DNA from: Nereocystis luetkeana
Lineage: Eukaryota > Sar > Phaeophyceae > Laminariales > Laminariaceae
Direction of reading: 5' to 3'
Length of the DNA: 64,000 bases
NCBI GenBank assembly: GCA_031213475.1
Contig: JARUPZ010000002.1
Span: 248,001-312,000, forward strand
A program made the position numbers and the translations under genes. How positions within the stretch are numbered: the stretch's first letter is position 1; every line of letters starts with the position of its first letter. A model generated the notes under the pieces. That model ran no database searches. It had not been told where the DNA came from and saw only the letters and a program-made list of their open reading frames with translations. Below, one piece after another: positions 47,294 through 61,200 of the stretch.

Positions 47294-47450
47294 GCGCAGA
47301 CCCACAGGGCGTTATCATCGAATATCTCTCTTCCTTATGGCCCTCTTTTTCTTACGTACAAAAAAAGGAGAAAACGCAGACCCACAGGGCGTTTTCATCG
47401 AAAACTCGTTTCTTACGGTCCTCTTTTTCTCACGTACGAAAAAAGGAAGA
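47294..47450. repeat. 80-bp imperfect tandem duplication
   Basis: Two consecutive units, each starting GCAGACCCACAGGGCGTT and ending CCTCTTTTTCT.ACGTAC followed by an A-run and GGA. The first GCAGACC is at 47295 and the second at 47375. Confidence 0.85.
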
Positions 47451-48546
47451 GGGAAAAGTGGATGTTTTTTCTCTTGAATCAGGGAAATTAATGAAGGGCA
47501 AAAAGACAGGAACGCGCTTACGTACGAGCATTCCTCTTTTGGGGGAAAAAAGCCCCAGGAAAACCGGGGGGGGGAAAAAAGAAAAATCTGGAAAACCAGG
47601 AAGGTCAAGAAATTTAGGAGAAATCACTCTTCGATAATAACGGCGCCTTAGACAAGAGACAAAAACAAATCAACATAGCCAAATCCACCCAGCGGTTTGT
47701 TGCCACAGTGTTGATTCCTCCCCTCCGACAAATAGTATGGTACGGTATTTCACTCGATCCGCGCAACGGCACAAGAACGCCGCTGATCATGCAAGTAGAC
47801 CCGGTTAGAACAATCAGTCTTTAATGTTGGCGGAAGGTTTATTGAGGGCTTGCGCTGTACCAGGTACGTCTTACCATTGCCCATGGCTTGGATTGGGCCA
47901 CTCCGCCTGCGCCCAGTGAAAGGCAGAACGTTCGGCAGCCGATCATCATCGCCGACTTTATAAAGTATGTTCATAAGGATTCTACACATGCAGAGCGCGA
48001 GAAAAAAAAAATGCACAACGTTGATCTTCCAACGAAAAAATATATAAAAAAAAAAAACTAGACCAAAAAAAAAAAAAAGACGCTTCAATAAACATACTGG
48101 TGCATTCAGTTCAGAGGATGCGTGAGCGTTACGAGCCAACAGACGGTGGTCCACGCGAGTAAAAAAATACTCACGCACACACCAGCACCATGGCGCGATA
48201 ATCCGGTGACGAGGCACATGCAAAAAAGCATGATGCTTAAACTGTTGGATGCAGCGCCCAAAGGTGAATGATTCGATCTCCATCACTCCCGTGTCCCACT
48301 TCGTGGCATCGAAATATTAATCCCTACGGCGACAGAACAGTCCACCGGTCGAGGGCTCGCGGGGGCTCGCGAGGTATAATACGCTGCGTAGCAGGGAGAA
48401 GATGTAAGAAGACCGCAATGGTAAAAGTATCAGGTATCGAATTACACGCGCCAGCCCCCGAGGGCATCCGTCCGTCCCTCTCTTCCTCTCCCTCCCTCCG
48501 GCGCGTTTGGACCATCACACTCCCGGTCGACTGATCCCACGAGAGC

Positions 48547-48581
48547 ACGAGTGAGTGAGTGAGTGAGTGAGTGAGTGAGTA
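48547..48581. repeat. GTGA/TGAG microsatellite
   Basis: About eight uninterrupted GTGA units. Confidence 0.9.
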
Positions 48582-49282
48582 CAGCACCGCACGATGTATT
48601 CTCGGCGACAGAGACACAAGCAAGCGAAACAACAACAACAACAACCGCAAAGAAGCCAAGATACAAAAAAGAACCCAGACACACCCACAACGACACAATC
48701 CACACGAAATACGAGCTATCATACTGCTCCATACCTCGTATGATACGAAGAAGTGTCGGCATCGAAGGTCACAACCTGCATCATCCGTCAACAAAGGGGC
48801 GCAGGCAGAGGCCGTGGGAAAAAAAAAAGTCCGGTTTTCCGACGGAGCAGACGTCAACAAACCCCTTCCGCTCGAAAGCCATCGATACGACCGCCGCAGC
48901 AGCCCCTAAACTCGCGCGACTTACCCCTCTCACCCGACGCGACACTCGTAACCCCCACCCCTCGCTCCTCCTACACGTTGCCGCCTCCCAGTCCACCACA
49001 GACACTCATACCCCTCCCGGATACGTAGATTCAGCGGGAAAACGACAATAACAAAAAAAAAACTTACCCCTCTCCCACAGGGAATTTTCACAACAGCTGG
49101 CGTATCACTGCAAACGTACGCACGCATGCACACCGCCCCCGCCCGCCCCCTACCCCCCCCTCCAATCCCGGGCCTACCCCCCCCCCCCCCCCCCCCACGC
49201 CTTGCCCCCCCCCCCTCCCCTCTCCCGGGCCATCCCCCCCCTCCCCGGAGAAGAGAAAGCGGCGGCTTCGGGTTGGCCTTGG

Positions 49283-52200
49283 TCATGCGAGGTAACGGTA
49301 GTCCCCAGGCTTTTTGGGGTCTCTCTCTAGGTAGTCCCTTTCGATGAGGGACTCTATCCTCTTCTTTAGGTCTACCGGGGTGGCCGGGAACTTGATCTGA
49401 GAGAAAAGCTCGCTCATCAGGAGTGTGTGCGCGAGGTTCTTGCGCGCCTTCATGATGCGCACGATCGCAGCGTCCACCTGGCAGAAGAGAAAAACGGAGA
49501 TTGACAAGTAATAATTGTGGGGGGCGGGTGCACTAATTGTCGTGCATGGCCGTAGTCGTATGGTCATTGGCCCTCGCGTCCCTACAATGCCGGGACGGAG
49601 CACGTCTAACTATCACCGACCAGGCAGACATTTCTTGTACCAAGCGCGAAGCGCAATGGGGCGTTCGGCGAGTTTGAAGGGGGGGGGGTTAACCAACCTT
49701 TCTCCCACTGCAAGCATGATCTTACTCATGTGAAACCCAAACACATGAAACCCGGTATAGCAGTGTCTGGCTTGCGGAATCGCGTGTCTACAAATAGTGT
49801 TTTTCCTTCGGACGGCACGACAACCAAAATCGAGCACGTGGATTCACTTCAGCCCGTGGGCCCGTGCACCTGACGGCATGAGGCCTTGAACACCGAGGAT
49901 AACAAACTACCGCCAGCACTTCCGCAGAAAAGTAGCTGCCCAACAGCGAAGGCGCCCTGAGCACCGCTCCGTCTCGATCGGAATGCGTGGTCAATGGTCA
50001 AACGACTAAAGAAAGCAACAAATTAGTACGCCCCCCCCCCCCCCTGTCATACGACTACGGCCATGCACGAGATCGAGTACATCTCTCCTATCGAGTACAC
50101 CCCCCCGCCCCCCCCCACCCCCATACCCCTCCCTGCCTCATCCTCCTTCCCCCTCCCGGCTCCATCTCTGCCCCTTACCTGATACTGGCGGTCTCTGAAA
50201 ACAGCCTCGTGGGTCTTCTCGTTTTCTTCTGCGGTCTCCTTGAGCTGGATGCTGTTGACCTTGATGCGGTAGAGCTTGGCCGTCAAGTCTCGGTTGAAAA
50301 CAAACCTGTCTCCGTCATTTACCTCCCTCCCCCTCGGTTCCTTCTGGAGCACGCGTACCTTAAGCGGGCCCAAAAAGAAGACAATGTCGGCAGTTTAGAT
50401 AAATGGAACCGCACCCACCTGTTAGGCCTAACAGGGGATAATTTACATGTATTTAGTGCGGAGGACGTAGCAAAAGGAGTAATACAAGCTAGGGCGGTAG
50501 TGGGGTCGGTTGGTCGGTTGAACATCGTCCTCAGCGAGTGCCTGGAGAGGCCGTCGCCGCTAAAAGAAACCGTAAAAAGCACAAGAAAAAAACAAAATCA
50601 ACCCCGAACACGCACACAAACAACCTCAAACACGCAGAAACAACCACAAACACAAATGAGCGAATACACACAAAATAGTTTAGCCGCCACTACCAGAAGC
50701 ATGTAATGTACCGTATGATGGAGGCAAAAGCACGACCAGCAGAGCGACACCGCCGCCGATGGTTGGTACAGGGATGGAATGGTTGAACGCGTCCGCTCCG
50801 GAGGAGTGCCAACCATATAACAATAAAAAAGTCGTTCGTGAGCTTAAGTCAGTGAGCGGTGGGGGAGTTGACCAAGAGGACGTCTAGAACAGGCCCGCCT
50901 GCAAGCAAACTAAAAATATTAACACCAAAAAGCACGCACTGACAAACTACAGCACTATCGCACTGCCGCTCTAACGCACTATACAGCACTGCGGCAACAC
51001 CGCGCTATGCAACTAACGCACTACCGCCTACCTCACTAGCGCATCACCGCACTAAACTCGTCACACGCGTGGGACTACCTCACTATCGGGCTAACGCAAT
51101 CACGGGGCACCATAGTAAATAGAACCTAATATCGTTATTAAAAATAGCGAAATATATACCTGGTAGGTTTTTGTGTGCACCGTAGGTCCTATTTAATATG
51201 GTCCCCCGTAATACTAACCCTCTACAGCGCTGCCGCACCAACCCACTACCGTTATGACGCACCAACGCACTACCGCGCCAACACACCACCGCACTCTACC
51301 TTTTACAATTACCGGCGTGCTGCCGCATACCGCAGTCTACCGCACTGACCTTGCCGCACGCGAGCGACTGCAGCGTTCGTCGCAGCTCGCCATCCTCGAT
51401 GTTGGTCTTCTCCTTAACCTCGGCAAACGATACCTCATCCTCCGTGCTGAACCGCCACAACACCAGAGTCTGCAAGGCAACACAGAGTTAATAAATACGG
51501 AGGCGTGGCGGACAAGGAGGGGCGGGGGGAGAGGGGGTTCAAGACGCAGCGGTTGCACGTTTCTTGATGGATCTCGGCGTTCTGTTTAAAATAATGAATA
51601 ACTGGTCTAATACTTTGCCGTAAGGCATCGAACGGACGGAAAAAATATCAGGGCTATACGACGCACCCTGGTACCAAAATACCTGGTACATGCGAAACAT
51701 ATTGGGATTGGCCTTGAGCATTCTTCCACAAACCACTGCCAAACTCGCGGTGCTCACTAATCAGTAAGCAGATATGACTGAAACGGATTATGTTGATGAT
51801 ACGTGTTTATGTCTTCACAAGGCGCGGAAACGAGGAGAGTACTTCATTCAGCGCCCACTCTCTCATTTAAAACATTTCCACGCCACACAGAAGACTACCA
51901 TCAACGCCATCAACACATCAAGTAACCAATCAATCAGTCAAGCAATCAATCAACACACCAATCACCCAACGACCAACCGATTCAACCAGCAACCAAGCAA
52001 ACCCAACCAACCAATTGAAATCAGCTGACCAATCAACCAACCAATCAAAATCAACCAACCATCAACGAACCAATCAAAGTCATTCGTCCGTTGGCACCCT
52101 CGCTATTTTTACCCGTCGGCCCAACAAAACTACAGTAAGCACGGCAAGGCTGCCTGTACCACTAAAATCGACAGCACCAACAACTATACCATTAGGGGGT

Positions 52201-55200
52201 ATAAACCTGACTACCGGATAGCAAAAGGGGCAGTATGGGGCAGGCCCGACTACTGTAATGCAGGTCGGCCTAGACGCGTGTACTTACTCACAGAGATTGA
52301 TGTCTTATCTTGATGATTCTCAATTTCCTGGCTCTCAGAGAGTTATGAGAGCAGGGGGGTTTTCTATAACTTATTTGCGTGGCGCGTTTCATCAGAAACA
52401 CGCCTCCTCGACAATAGAGGGAAACATGATCATGAATACCATGACAATTAATACGCCACTGGCGTTGCCACCAATGACCCCGATAATAGACGCCGCCACA
52501 AACAAAACCCACAAAATAATGCCACATTTAACAAAAAAAATACCAGTGCATAGTGTCAACGTTACTAACAATGCAACTTGACAAAAAAAAAAAAAAAACA
52601 CTACGTATATTCCACGATGACGCCAGTGATAATGCCACCAATTCTGTCAATTAGCGATGGCGCCAACAATGCAACTTTCAAACATATGCACAACCCCCCC
52701 CCCCTGGTTTTCCACACCCTCATATTTGTTTCCTTTCAGTACGGAATGCATGTGTACATCCTTCATAAGGTCGTACGAAACCCGCAATGCGCGCGATCGG
52801 AGCATCACGCAGAGCTAGCAGAGGAAGAGTTTCGACGCAATCCTCGATCTCACGGTTCATGCTTTAGTTCTATTAGTAATAGTAGTTTTATGTACGATAA
52901 TGACACTATACCAACCTGAAGCTGCGAGAGAGCGAGTTCCTTGCGACCCCTGGGGAAGGCGACCTTGACGACACACTGTCCCAGCATGGGCTGCCAAACA
53001 AGGCGGCGCCCTTGATACTTGTTCTGGTAGTACCACCTAGGCACATTCGCATGTACATAGAGCCGTTGGCAGCGTCGTTGGAAAAGCCATTGGCAGAGCC
53101 GGTGGTAGAGACGCCGCAAGAACCGTTGGAGAAGGCGTTGAAAGAGCCGTTGGAAAAACCGTTGGAAGGGACGTTAGAAGAGCCGTCGGTGTCATCGCAC
53201 ATGGGAAAAACGGCAAATCGTGGAAGGGGGGCGGGAGGAGCGTCAGACACAAAAGAGACCAATAAAAAAGGAAGGCGGGTTTGTTTGTTGAAAGAAGGCG
53301 TGAGACGAGCGGTACAAGAACCCCAACACAAAAGATGAGCACACTTTTTGTTTTCAAAGTAAGAACAACACCAGTGGTAGTGGCAGTGGCCGTAGACAGA
53401 AGACGCCACAGGACATCAATACCTGGTACAACGTACCAGGTACAGGTGAGGGGCTGCAACCCACCTTCGATTGCAAAAAAACACACCTGAGGTGCATCAC
53501 GTCCCCAGTCACCGTAATTACTGCTAGCGCTAGGCCAGGCTGCGGCAGGGTGTGTGTGCCTGCTTCATGCTCACATTACTGCTAGCGCTAGGCCAGGCTG
53601 CGGCAGGGTGTGTGTGCCTGCTTCATGCTCACATTCGGCTGCACACCCTACAAACAACGCACGCGCAGCAGGGCACTCCCAAAACCAACCGGCCTCCGAT
53701 ATCACACGACACCCGCGCTCACAGCGCCAGCGACACAGCAGCACGCATATAAGCTAACGCATATGGTATACACGAACACAACAGGAGGTGTCACAACGAG
53801 CAACGCCTCCACCCAACGTGTTGCGTCGTGTACGTGGTTCACAGGAGATTTCTCAAGACAAAAAAACGTCACCATCTCACTTGAAACACTCCACGTGCTC
53901 CTGCATTTCCTCCGGCATCCCGACTTCCGTGCTGGGGTACGCGGGCCAGTATCCCGTCGTCAGAACCTGCACGTGGAGGTCCATCTCCCTGCTCTTGTCG
54001 AGCTTAAACACGGTGCGGTCGTCCAGCTTTGCCTTGAGGTGGTGCGAGTAGGTGGACATCAAGTCTCTGCTCAGGTCGATGTCCTTGAACATCCCCTCCA
54101 GCTTGGACGTGAACGCGCTTCCGCACTCCGTCTTTTGCGGCGACGGAAAAAATGCGGAGAAATAAGAAGAAGAGCAAGAACACGGCAAGAACAATGGTTG
54201 AGAGCAGGGAGAGGGAGCGCAACAGGGACACGAGAACGAGAACGAGAACAAAAACAATGGTTGAAAAAAGCCAGCAACGGAAAAAAACACAGCCCCCCGA
54301 AACAAGTGACCGCAGGGAACAACAGAAGTGTCATGCTACAGTAGTAGCTTCACACGTAAATAGAGCGGAAAACGATAAAAAAAAAATTGATCTCGAGAGG
54401 GAAGGACTACGGTCACACGACAGCTAAAACAACGCGGAGCAGAAGAGCGAGACATTCCTTTCAAGCGAGGACGAACCACAACGTCAGAAATGTTCGTAAT
54501 ACTCTAAAAAAATAAGCCTAAAATCAACACGACCACAGCACCACAGCACAAAAAAGTACGAAAGGCTACGAAGTCGACGGGTACGAGAAGCACACCTCAA
54601 GTCCCATCCGACGAAAAAACAAGCAGCACCATACCTCACCACACACTAGCGACACAAACAGCGCGACACATACAGCAACGATGCAACAGATTGCAGCGGC
54701 ACACCGCGTAGATGAGAGCGAGTGAAGCGAGCGAGTCGAGGGGACGGTTGCTGCGTCGGCCGTGCTTACGGTCGATCGATCGATCACCTTGAGCTTGGAG
54801 ATCATGGATTTCTCGAGGTCGAAGCTGGAGCTCTTCCCTAGCAAGAGCCGTTTCGCGAGATCTCTCTTGTAGAACGCCTCGAACACGTCCTTCCCCTGGA
54901 GGTACCTGGACAGGTTTCGAAGGTCCATTCACGATGTGTCCAGGGGGGTCGACACGCGTCCGTCGATGGTTGGTCGATTGCGTGAGCAGTGAGGGTGATC
55001 TCGCTCATATCGTTCGGAAGACGGCAACAACAAGTGTGGTTGCAGAATAACAGCAAAATATATCGACCCAAACTGTTGACAGTTTCAGAGGAAGCGAGAC
55101 GCATACCCTGCGGTACGTACACCAGCCATGATTCGGTGTTATCTGGAACGAAAGCAATACATGGGGCGTTTTGTTCTGCGGCATCAGACTACTGCTGCGT

Positions 55201-58200
55201 GTCAAACTGCTGTAAAGATGTGATGACGCAATAACTTTTTGGGGATAGACAAGCGCAGGCGTAGCGACCGATCACATGGTGACTGCGGGCGCACCAACCA
55301 TCTACCGGTGTAAATGGTGTGAGCTCACAGCAGTGCCAGTAGGATTCATGCTGCACGCGTGTCGCACACCTTGGCACCTCGGGCCGATAGATCATCTGCA
55401 GATCCTCTTCAGATCATCGACAGACAATCTAAACAGATAAGCTAAACAGATCGCCTACAGATAATTTACAGATCGCCTGCAGACCATCTACAGATAATCC
55501 CAACTTCAAGATCTAAATATTCCAGGGCAGACAGATCACTGATCTGTATGATCTGTACAATCTGCACGATATAGTACACGTTTCATGGGTTGGAGCTGTA
55601 CTATAGACAGCTCCTGCACAACCTCTCACACAACCTCTCACAATAACAGGTAAGGAACTAGATCATCTACTTCGTACATGATCTGTAGATAGATATATCA
55701 TGCTCTATCTAATCTGTTTCTACAGTAGGTGTGAACTTGTCGCATTGTAGTTCGGACCCTATAGGCATCGCCCCGCAACCCGGCACAGCAGCGCTTCCGT
55801 CCGGTATTCCAACCACCATAACGGTGCCATATCATACAGCTCGCCGTAGCATTACTGTAGGGAAAAAGGGGCTTACCTTATTTAGGAAGGCACTCCCCTC
55901 TTGGGGGCATATTACTTCGAATTAGAGTGACCAGACATATGTTTTCTGTACAGGAAAAAAAGTGCACCACTCGTACAAAAAGGGTTTACCCTTTCAGAAC
56001 CGCAGTCCCGTGTTGGGGACAAATTACTTATAAATTGACTGGATTGTCCCCACAACGGAACTGCGGTTCTAAAAGGGTGAAGACAATTTGACCCGATTTT
56101 TGCACGAAACATGAAGAAAAACAATACTTCTATTGAAACTAGCGTAGAAAGCGTTGACTCAGCACACAGAGGCGCGATCGTTTTTCAGCGCAATGGTTGA
56201 TAGTTTTCTCGACAAGGGTGAGGTTGCTAAGACCTGTGCCAATGGAAGAGCAAAGTTCCATAAAAAGTTTGAAATCAAAAGACACCCACCATGACACTTC
56301 AGGTGCACCTTGCGACGAGCACGATTCTTCAAACCGAACGTTCCAAACATTTGGAAAACCTGAAAAAAAAAACAACTATGGGGCCGATGTTGGGCCAAGA
56401 TCGGCTTAAGAATAACTCAAGAGGGATGTTTGGTTCGAAGCGGCGAGGTTCCGAGTCCTCGACAGACATCGATCGACAAAACCAACGACTGCGTCATGAA
56501 TTCCGAACGGAGTGCGCTCGTTAGGAGCTCGTACCTACCCTTGGGTCACCGTGTTCACACCGTGCCCGATGATATGTGGCGGGCGCTAGCCAGGTGTATT
56601 ATACAAAAAACAAGTGACCGCTGGCGTACACAAAACAGATGACAAAAATTCTCGATCCGTTTCGAATGGCAAAAACTAGTTTTTTTCACGTTTGGGAAAA
56701 AGTGTAAGACGCCGCCGGCAAGCGTTTGCCCCTTACACCATGGATCCACCTCATATCTTCGAGGCCGTCATCAACACTCGTTGGCCTTGCCTGACACCAA
56801 GCGGGTTGGCCGTGGGCTGAGCCTATTACGTCGAAATCGGAGGTCTATCGTCGCATGAGCCGATTTTAATCAGCGTGTTGAAAATTAGCAACGAGAAAAA
56901 AAACACAACTTGCGCCGCCTGCAGCCGTTTGAAAAAAATAACAAGAAAACATCAAACATTTTTTCCCGTTTTTTCCCACAGCGGTGGTACGAGAAAATGT
57001 TCGACTGTTTCTCGAAGGCAACATTTTTTTGAAGTTTTTTTTCCAACTTTTTCGCGTTCCCAATTGTCATAGGTCTAACGTCGAACGTTCTATTTTCTGA
57101 AGGCTCTATCTAGACCAGGCATTCCCGAAAAACGCCTCCTTCGGTGTAGGCAACCTCTCGCCCTGGAAAAATCGAGAGCTGAAAAACGATCGCAATCCTT
57201 GCGCGAATTCAACGCTCTTAAGGCAGTGTAGGGCACACACAAAGTCTGTAGCACATACTCGTTGGAATCTGAGCCCGGCTTAGAACACGAAGAAAAAAAA
57301 AAAAAAACACGTTGACCCCTGCAAGACTTTTTCCACCTCTACTTCCGAGCAGTTTTCGTCCCAGACGTGGTTGCAGTTCTTGAGGGGTGAACAGGTGTCG
57401 CGTATTCATAGAATAGCGTAGTCTACATACGTACTCAAGTTGTCTTGTATACCAGGTGTACCTGAAAAGTACCATGACTTTGTCGAGAACGTTTTCCACG
57501 TCATCGTCCGACATCCCTTTTTCTCCCTTCAACTTCAAGTCCAGGAACTTGGCCATCAGTTCCGCCGGCCGGTTGTGCCTGTCGCCCAACCGACACGAAA
57601 CCGCCGCGAAAGGGAATTAAACCGTTTCCAAACGTAACATGACGACCAAGAGGGAGGGGGGGAGGAGGGGGAGGGGGAGGGAGGAAGGGAGGGGAAGGAG
57701 GCACGGCGGGGGGGGGGGGGGGGGGGGAGGAGCGGGTAACGAGGTGAGAAAAAAACGACGGGAATTAAAAAAAGCCTACCGTCTGCAGTCGTGGGATATC
57801 CCCCCCTGCCCCTCCCGCCGTGCCGCAAGACTACAACGGGCCGGCCGCTCGCAGTCAACACAGTACGTATGGCGTGTATAAATAGCGCACATATATATAC
57901 GTACCAGGTACAGCTTTACGAACACAACACTTAACACGTTACCTGGCGTTCAGGAAGCCCTCCCACGCTTCCTTGAGCTTGTATCGGTACGACTCGTTGG
58001 CATCGCAAGCCTTGTCGACGGTCACGTCCAGTCGCGCCCGGAAGGCTAGCAGGTTGGACACCATCTCCTTGTCGTTCTCCTGCCGTTGGTTCAGGTTAGG
58101 TTTCGCGGCGCAATCGGCGAACTCGTGAGTGGTCGATTCTGTTTTTGTCCGTGAATATAAAAATCATACCATGACTGCCGTGCCGTGACCGGAACAACAC

Positions 58201-61200
58201 GGCGTCGCGCGCCATTTTTAGCGTAAACGTACAGACTTCAACGCAATTTCAAGGAAGTTCAAGAGTATCACGGAGCGTCATGGAGAGCATATACCATGCT
58301 GCGTCGCGTTATATGTACAAGGGAGTTTGAGAGCATTGCGAAGCGTTACAGCAAGCATATACCGCGCTGCGTGACGTTACGTACAACGAAATAAAGTGTA
58401 TCGCGGCGGCGATCACGTTGTGTGTCGCGCGAATCACGGGCTAGGTCCATCGCTGCAAAGGCGACTGTTGCAGTAGCCACAGTAGCCACAATAGCCACAG
58501 TAGCCACAGCAGCGACAGCAGCTAAAGCAGCCACAGTAGCTGAAGCAGCCACCGCAACTACTGCGACACAGCCATGTCTGCAATGGCTGGGTATCAACAG
58601 CAAACGCAACTATCACGCAGCCGTGTCAGCGATAGCTGTGTATCAACAGCGACAAGCGGTACAACAACGGCACCTATGACACAGCGTCGGCAAAATCTGT
58701 GTATCAAACCACAGGCAGCCACGGCAGCTATGTGGTTGACATCGGGGCATTCGCGGTACATTATCGGCTTCCCTACAGCAGGTGGTGTATCCCGGATGCC
58801 TCCTGAAGCCCACAAGCTAGAGTATCCACTGCGGGAACAATACCAACAGCAGCCATCGTACCGACAGTAACCACAGCAGCTGGAGTGGCCACATCACACA
58901 CAGGAGCCACAGCTGCAGCAACCATAGCTACAAGTAGCTAGCCTAGCGGTTGTTGTTGTTGTTGTTCTCACATTAACTCACAATACAATGCAATCCGTGG
59001 TCGCGGTAGCTAGAAGCGGAAACGCTAAGCCGCGCAGAAAACAACGTCCGAAACCACGTAAAAAAACAAAAGACAACCGGAGATCGCGACACCTCCGGCG
59101 TTGCACAGTCAGCCTGACAGCAACTACACCATACGCCCCATCCTATGTCGTCACGCACGCACTCTGCATCGATCAGGCGTCACACGCCGCCCAGCATTAA
59201 AACATACCCGAAACGGCTCGCTTTTGCTGTGCGTAGTACATGTCGAAAGTATGAATAGTACCAATTGCAGACTAACTGCCGTTTATTTCAGCCGAGTGAG
59301 GACACGCCTCCGAAAAAAGCGGAAACCCAGTGTGCACCTTGTCGAGTACGATGTACAGGCCCCGGGAATGTACGTAGGCGGTCATAGCGGCCTTGAGCTA
59401 TTCTCCGAGGGACAAATTACCGGAGGGCACGAGCGACAAGAGCGCGCAGCGGCGGCGGCGGGACAAGCGCAAGCGTTAAAGTTGCAAGGATCGGGGTGCC
59501 ATGAAGCAGCAGCATAACGCAAGTGCCACACATGGAAGGAGCGCCGTCGCCGCTGACGGGTGCTGCTACGGCTGTCTACTGTCTTATCACTGCTACGCCT
59601 CCGCATGGCGTAGTTTATCTCTTGTTTCACAAGGCCCCCCGCTGTCAATCGCCCGATTGGTAAGACCAACGTAGGAATCGGCAACATCAGACAAACTGCA
59701 CGTAGCGGGTTGTCACACATAGCTCTTCAGACGAGCGCAACTGGCTGTCGGGGCGGGGCATAAAAGAATACCATGCGGATGTTTTTCGACAAGCTGGCGA
59801 TCGCCTTATACCGTCTTACGCTTACTCTAGACCCGCAAAAAGTTTTAAGAAAATTCTCAAGAACGTTCCTAAGAAAGTTGTTACAAACGTTGTCGTATCA
59901 CAAGCGTTCTATTAAAATATACAACAAAAAATCACCTCGTCCAGCGCGTGCACCCTTTGGAATAGCTGGTACATGAGCTTCAGCTCGGGCAATCGCTGCG
60001 AATCCATCAGGCCTGCGAATCCCCTCTCCAGCAACGCCTGCGGCACACAATGCAGCGGTCAGTAACTGCGTGGCGCCCACGCGAAGATTGCACCGGCAGT
60101 GTCACGGCAATCATTCACCGCAGAAAAAACTCACCCGTCGGTACATATTGTAGCCAACCAACCGCAGTTTCTCCGCCTCTCGCCTGCACTAAAGTGTACC
60201 GCAACTATTTATGCCAGGTATATCGTGAGGAATTACCTGGAGGTCATGTAAGCCAGGGTCAGCAGTACGACAGAGAAAAGAAAGGCCACAACAGTTACCA
60301 TAACCTGGATACTATTACTAAGACTACAAACAAATGGTGCAATAGTGCGTTTCCTCTCACGCTACGGAGAAGGGATGGTGGTACGGAGGATGCAGCTATT
60401 AATAAGCGTTTTCGCAAACTGCGACAACTTTGATACCTCCGCCTTCCGAGTTACTGTATCGCTTCAAGATTACCACATCGAGGTGCGACCAGCATCGCGG
60501 TACGATAGGCATCGCGGTGGCTGCAATCCAAGCAAGCGACTTCCTCGAAACGGTTATGCCCGGACGATATCGCAACAGCTGCCCCTGCGCCGAAACGCCT
60601 CATCTGCACAGCCCTACAAGGACCACCCCAGCACGTCTCCAAGCGCCCTTAGACGTCCCATCACAGCACAAGGCCGCCACGAAATCAACAGCGTGCGACA
60701 GCAAACATGCAACCAAGCATACAGTGAAACTACAGTAGCAGGCACACAAACAGGCTAACAAACAAGCAAGCAAAACATGCAAAAAAACGAACCAACAGAC
60801 CACTCAACCAAGCAAGCGAACAAACAACAAAAACAAACCGACATGGTTTTGCACGCACACACAACATCTACCTGGGTGTGGGGCTTCAGCAGCTGTCCCT
60901 CCGCCTGCGCGATGAGCAATTTTCGCGTCGACGGGTCTAGGTACAGCGACGCTCGGTCCGCCTCCTGCCGATCCCCCCATCCGAACCCACAACAAAAACA
61001 GCGCAGCACGTCGAGTTGTTCCATGATAGGTGGGCAGTTACTTCACCGGGAATGCACTATTAACACTGTGCTGCAACAGTCTATCACGGCATTGACGGGG
61101 CTTTTACGACACCAGCCGGGGGCAATCAAGAGTAAGTACACGGAGACGCCCTACTGTAGGTATACCGCTCCATACAACACGAATAAGCCGTTGAAGGGAT

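Larger units (their letters stand above)
45461..49282. other. Spacer between convergent ABCD and CUL4 genes
   Basis: No recognised gene. It contains MITE copy 5 (46648-46756), an AT dinucleotide tract (about 46857-46935), an 80-bp tandem duplication (47294-47450), a GTGA tetranucleotide tract (about 48547-48581) and dense C-runs (about 49130-49250) just past the CUL4 stop. 3' UTRs of both genes must lie here. Confidence 0.5.

Noticed and set aside
53610-54344. 244-codon plus-strand open frame
   Set aside because: It overlaps the CUL4 exon 53881-54131 on the opposite strand; the frame is an antisense shadow plus low-complexity intron.
60135-60183. Exon-like minus-strand piece with acceptor and donor between CUL4 exons
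   Set aside because: It is 49 bp, not a multiple of three, and flanking exons join in phase 0; the flanking exons align to CUL4 without it.
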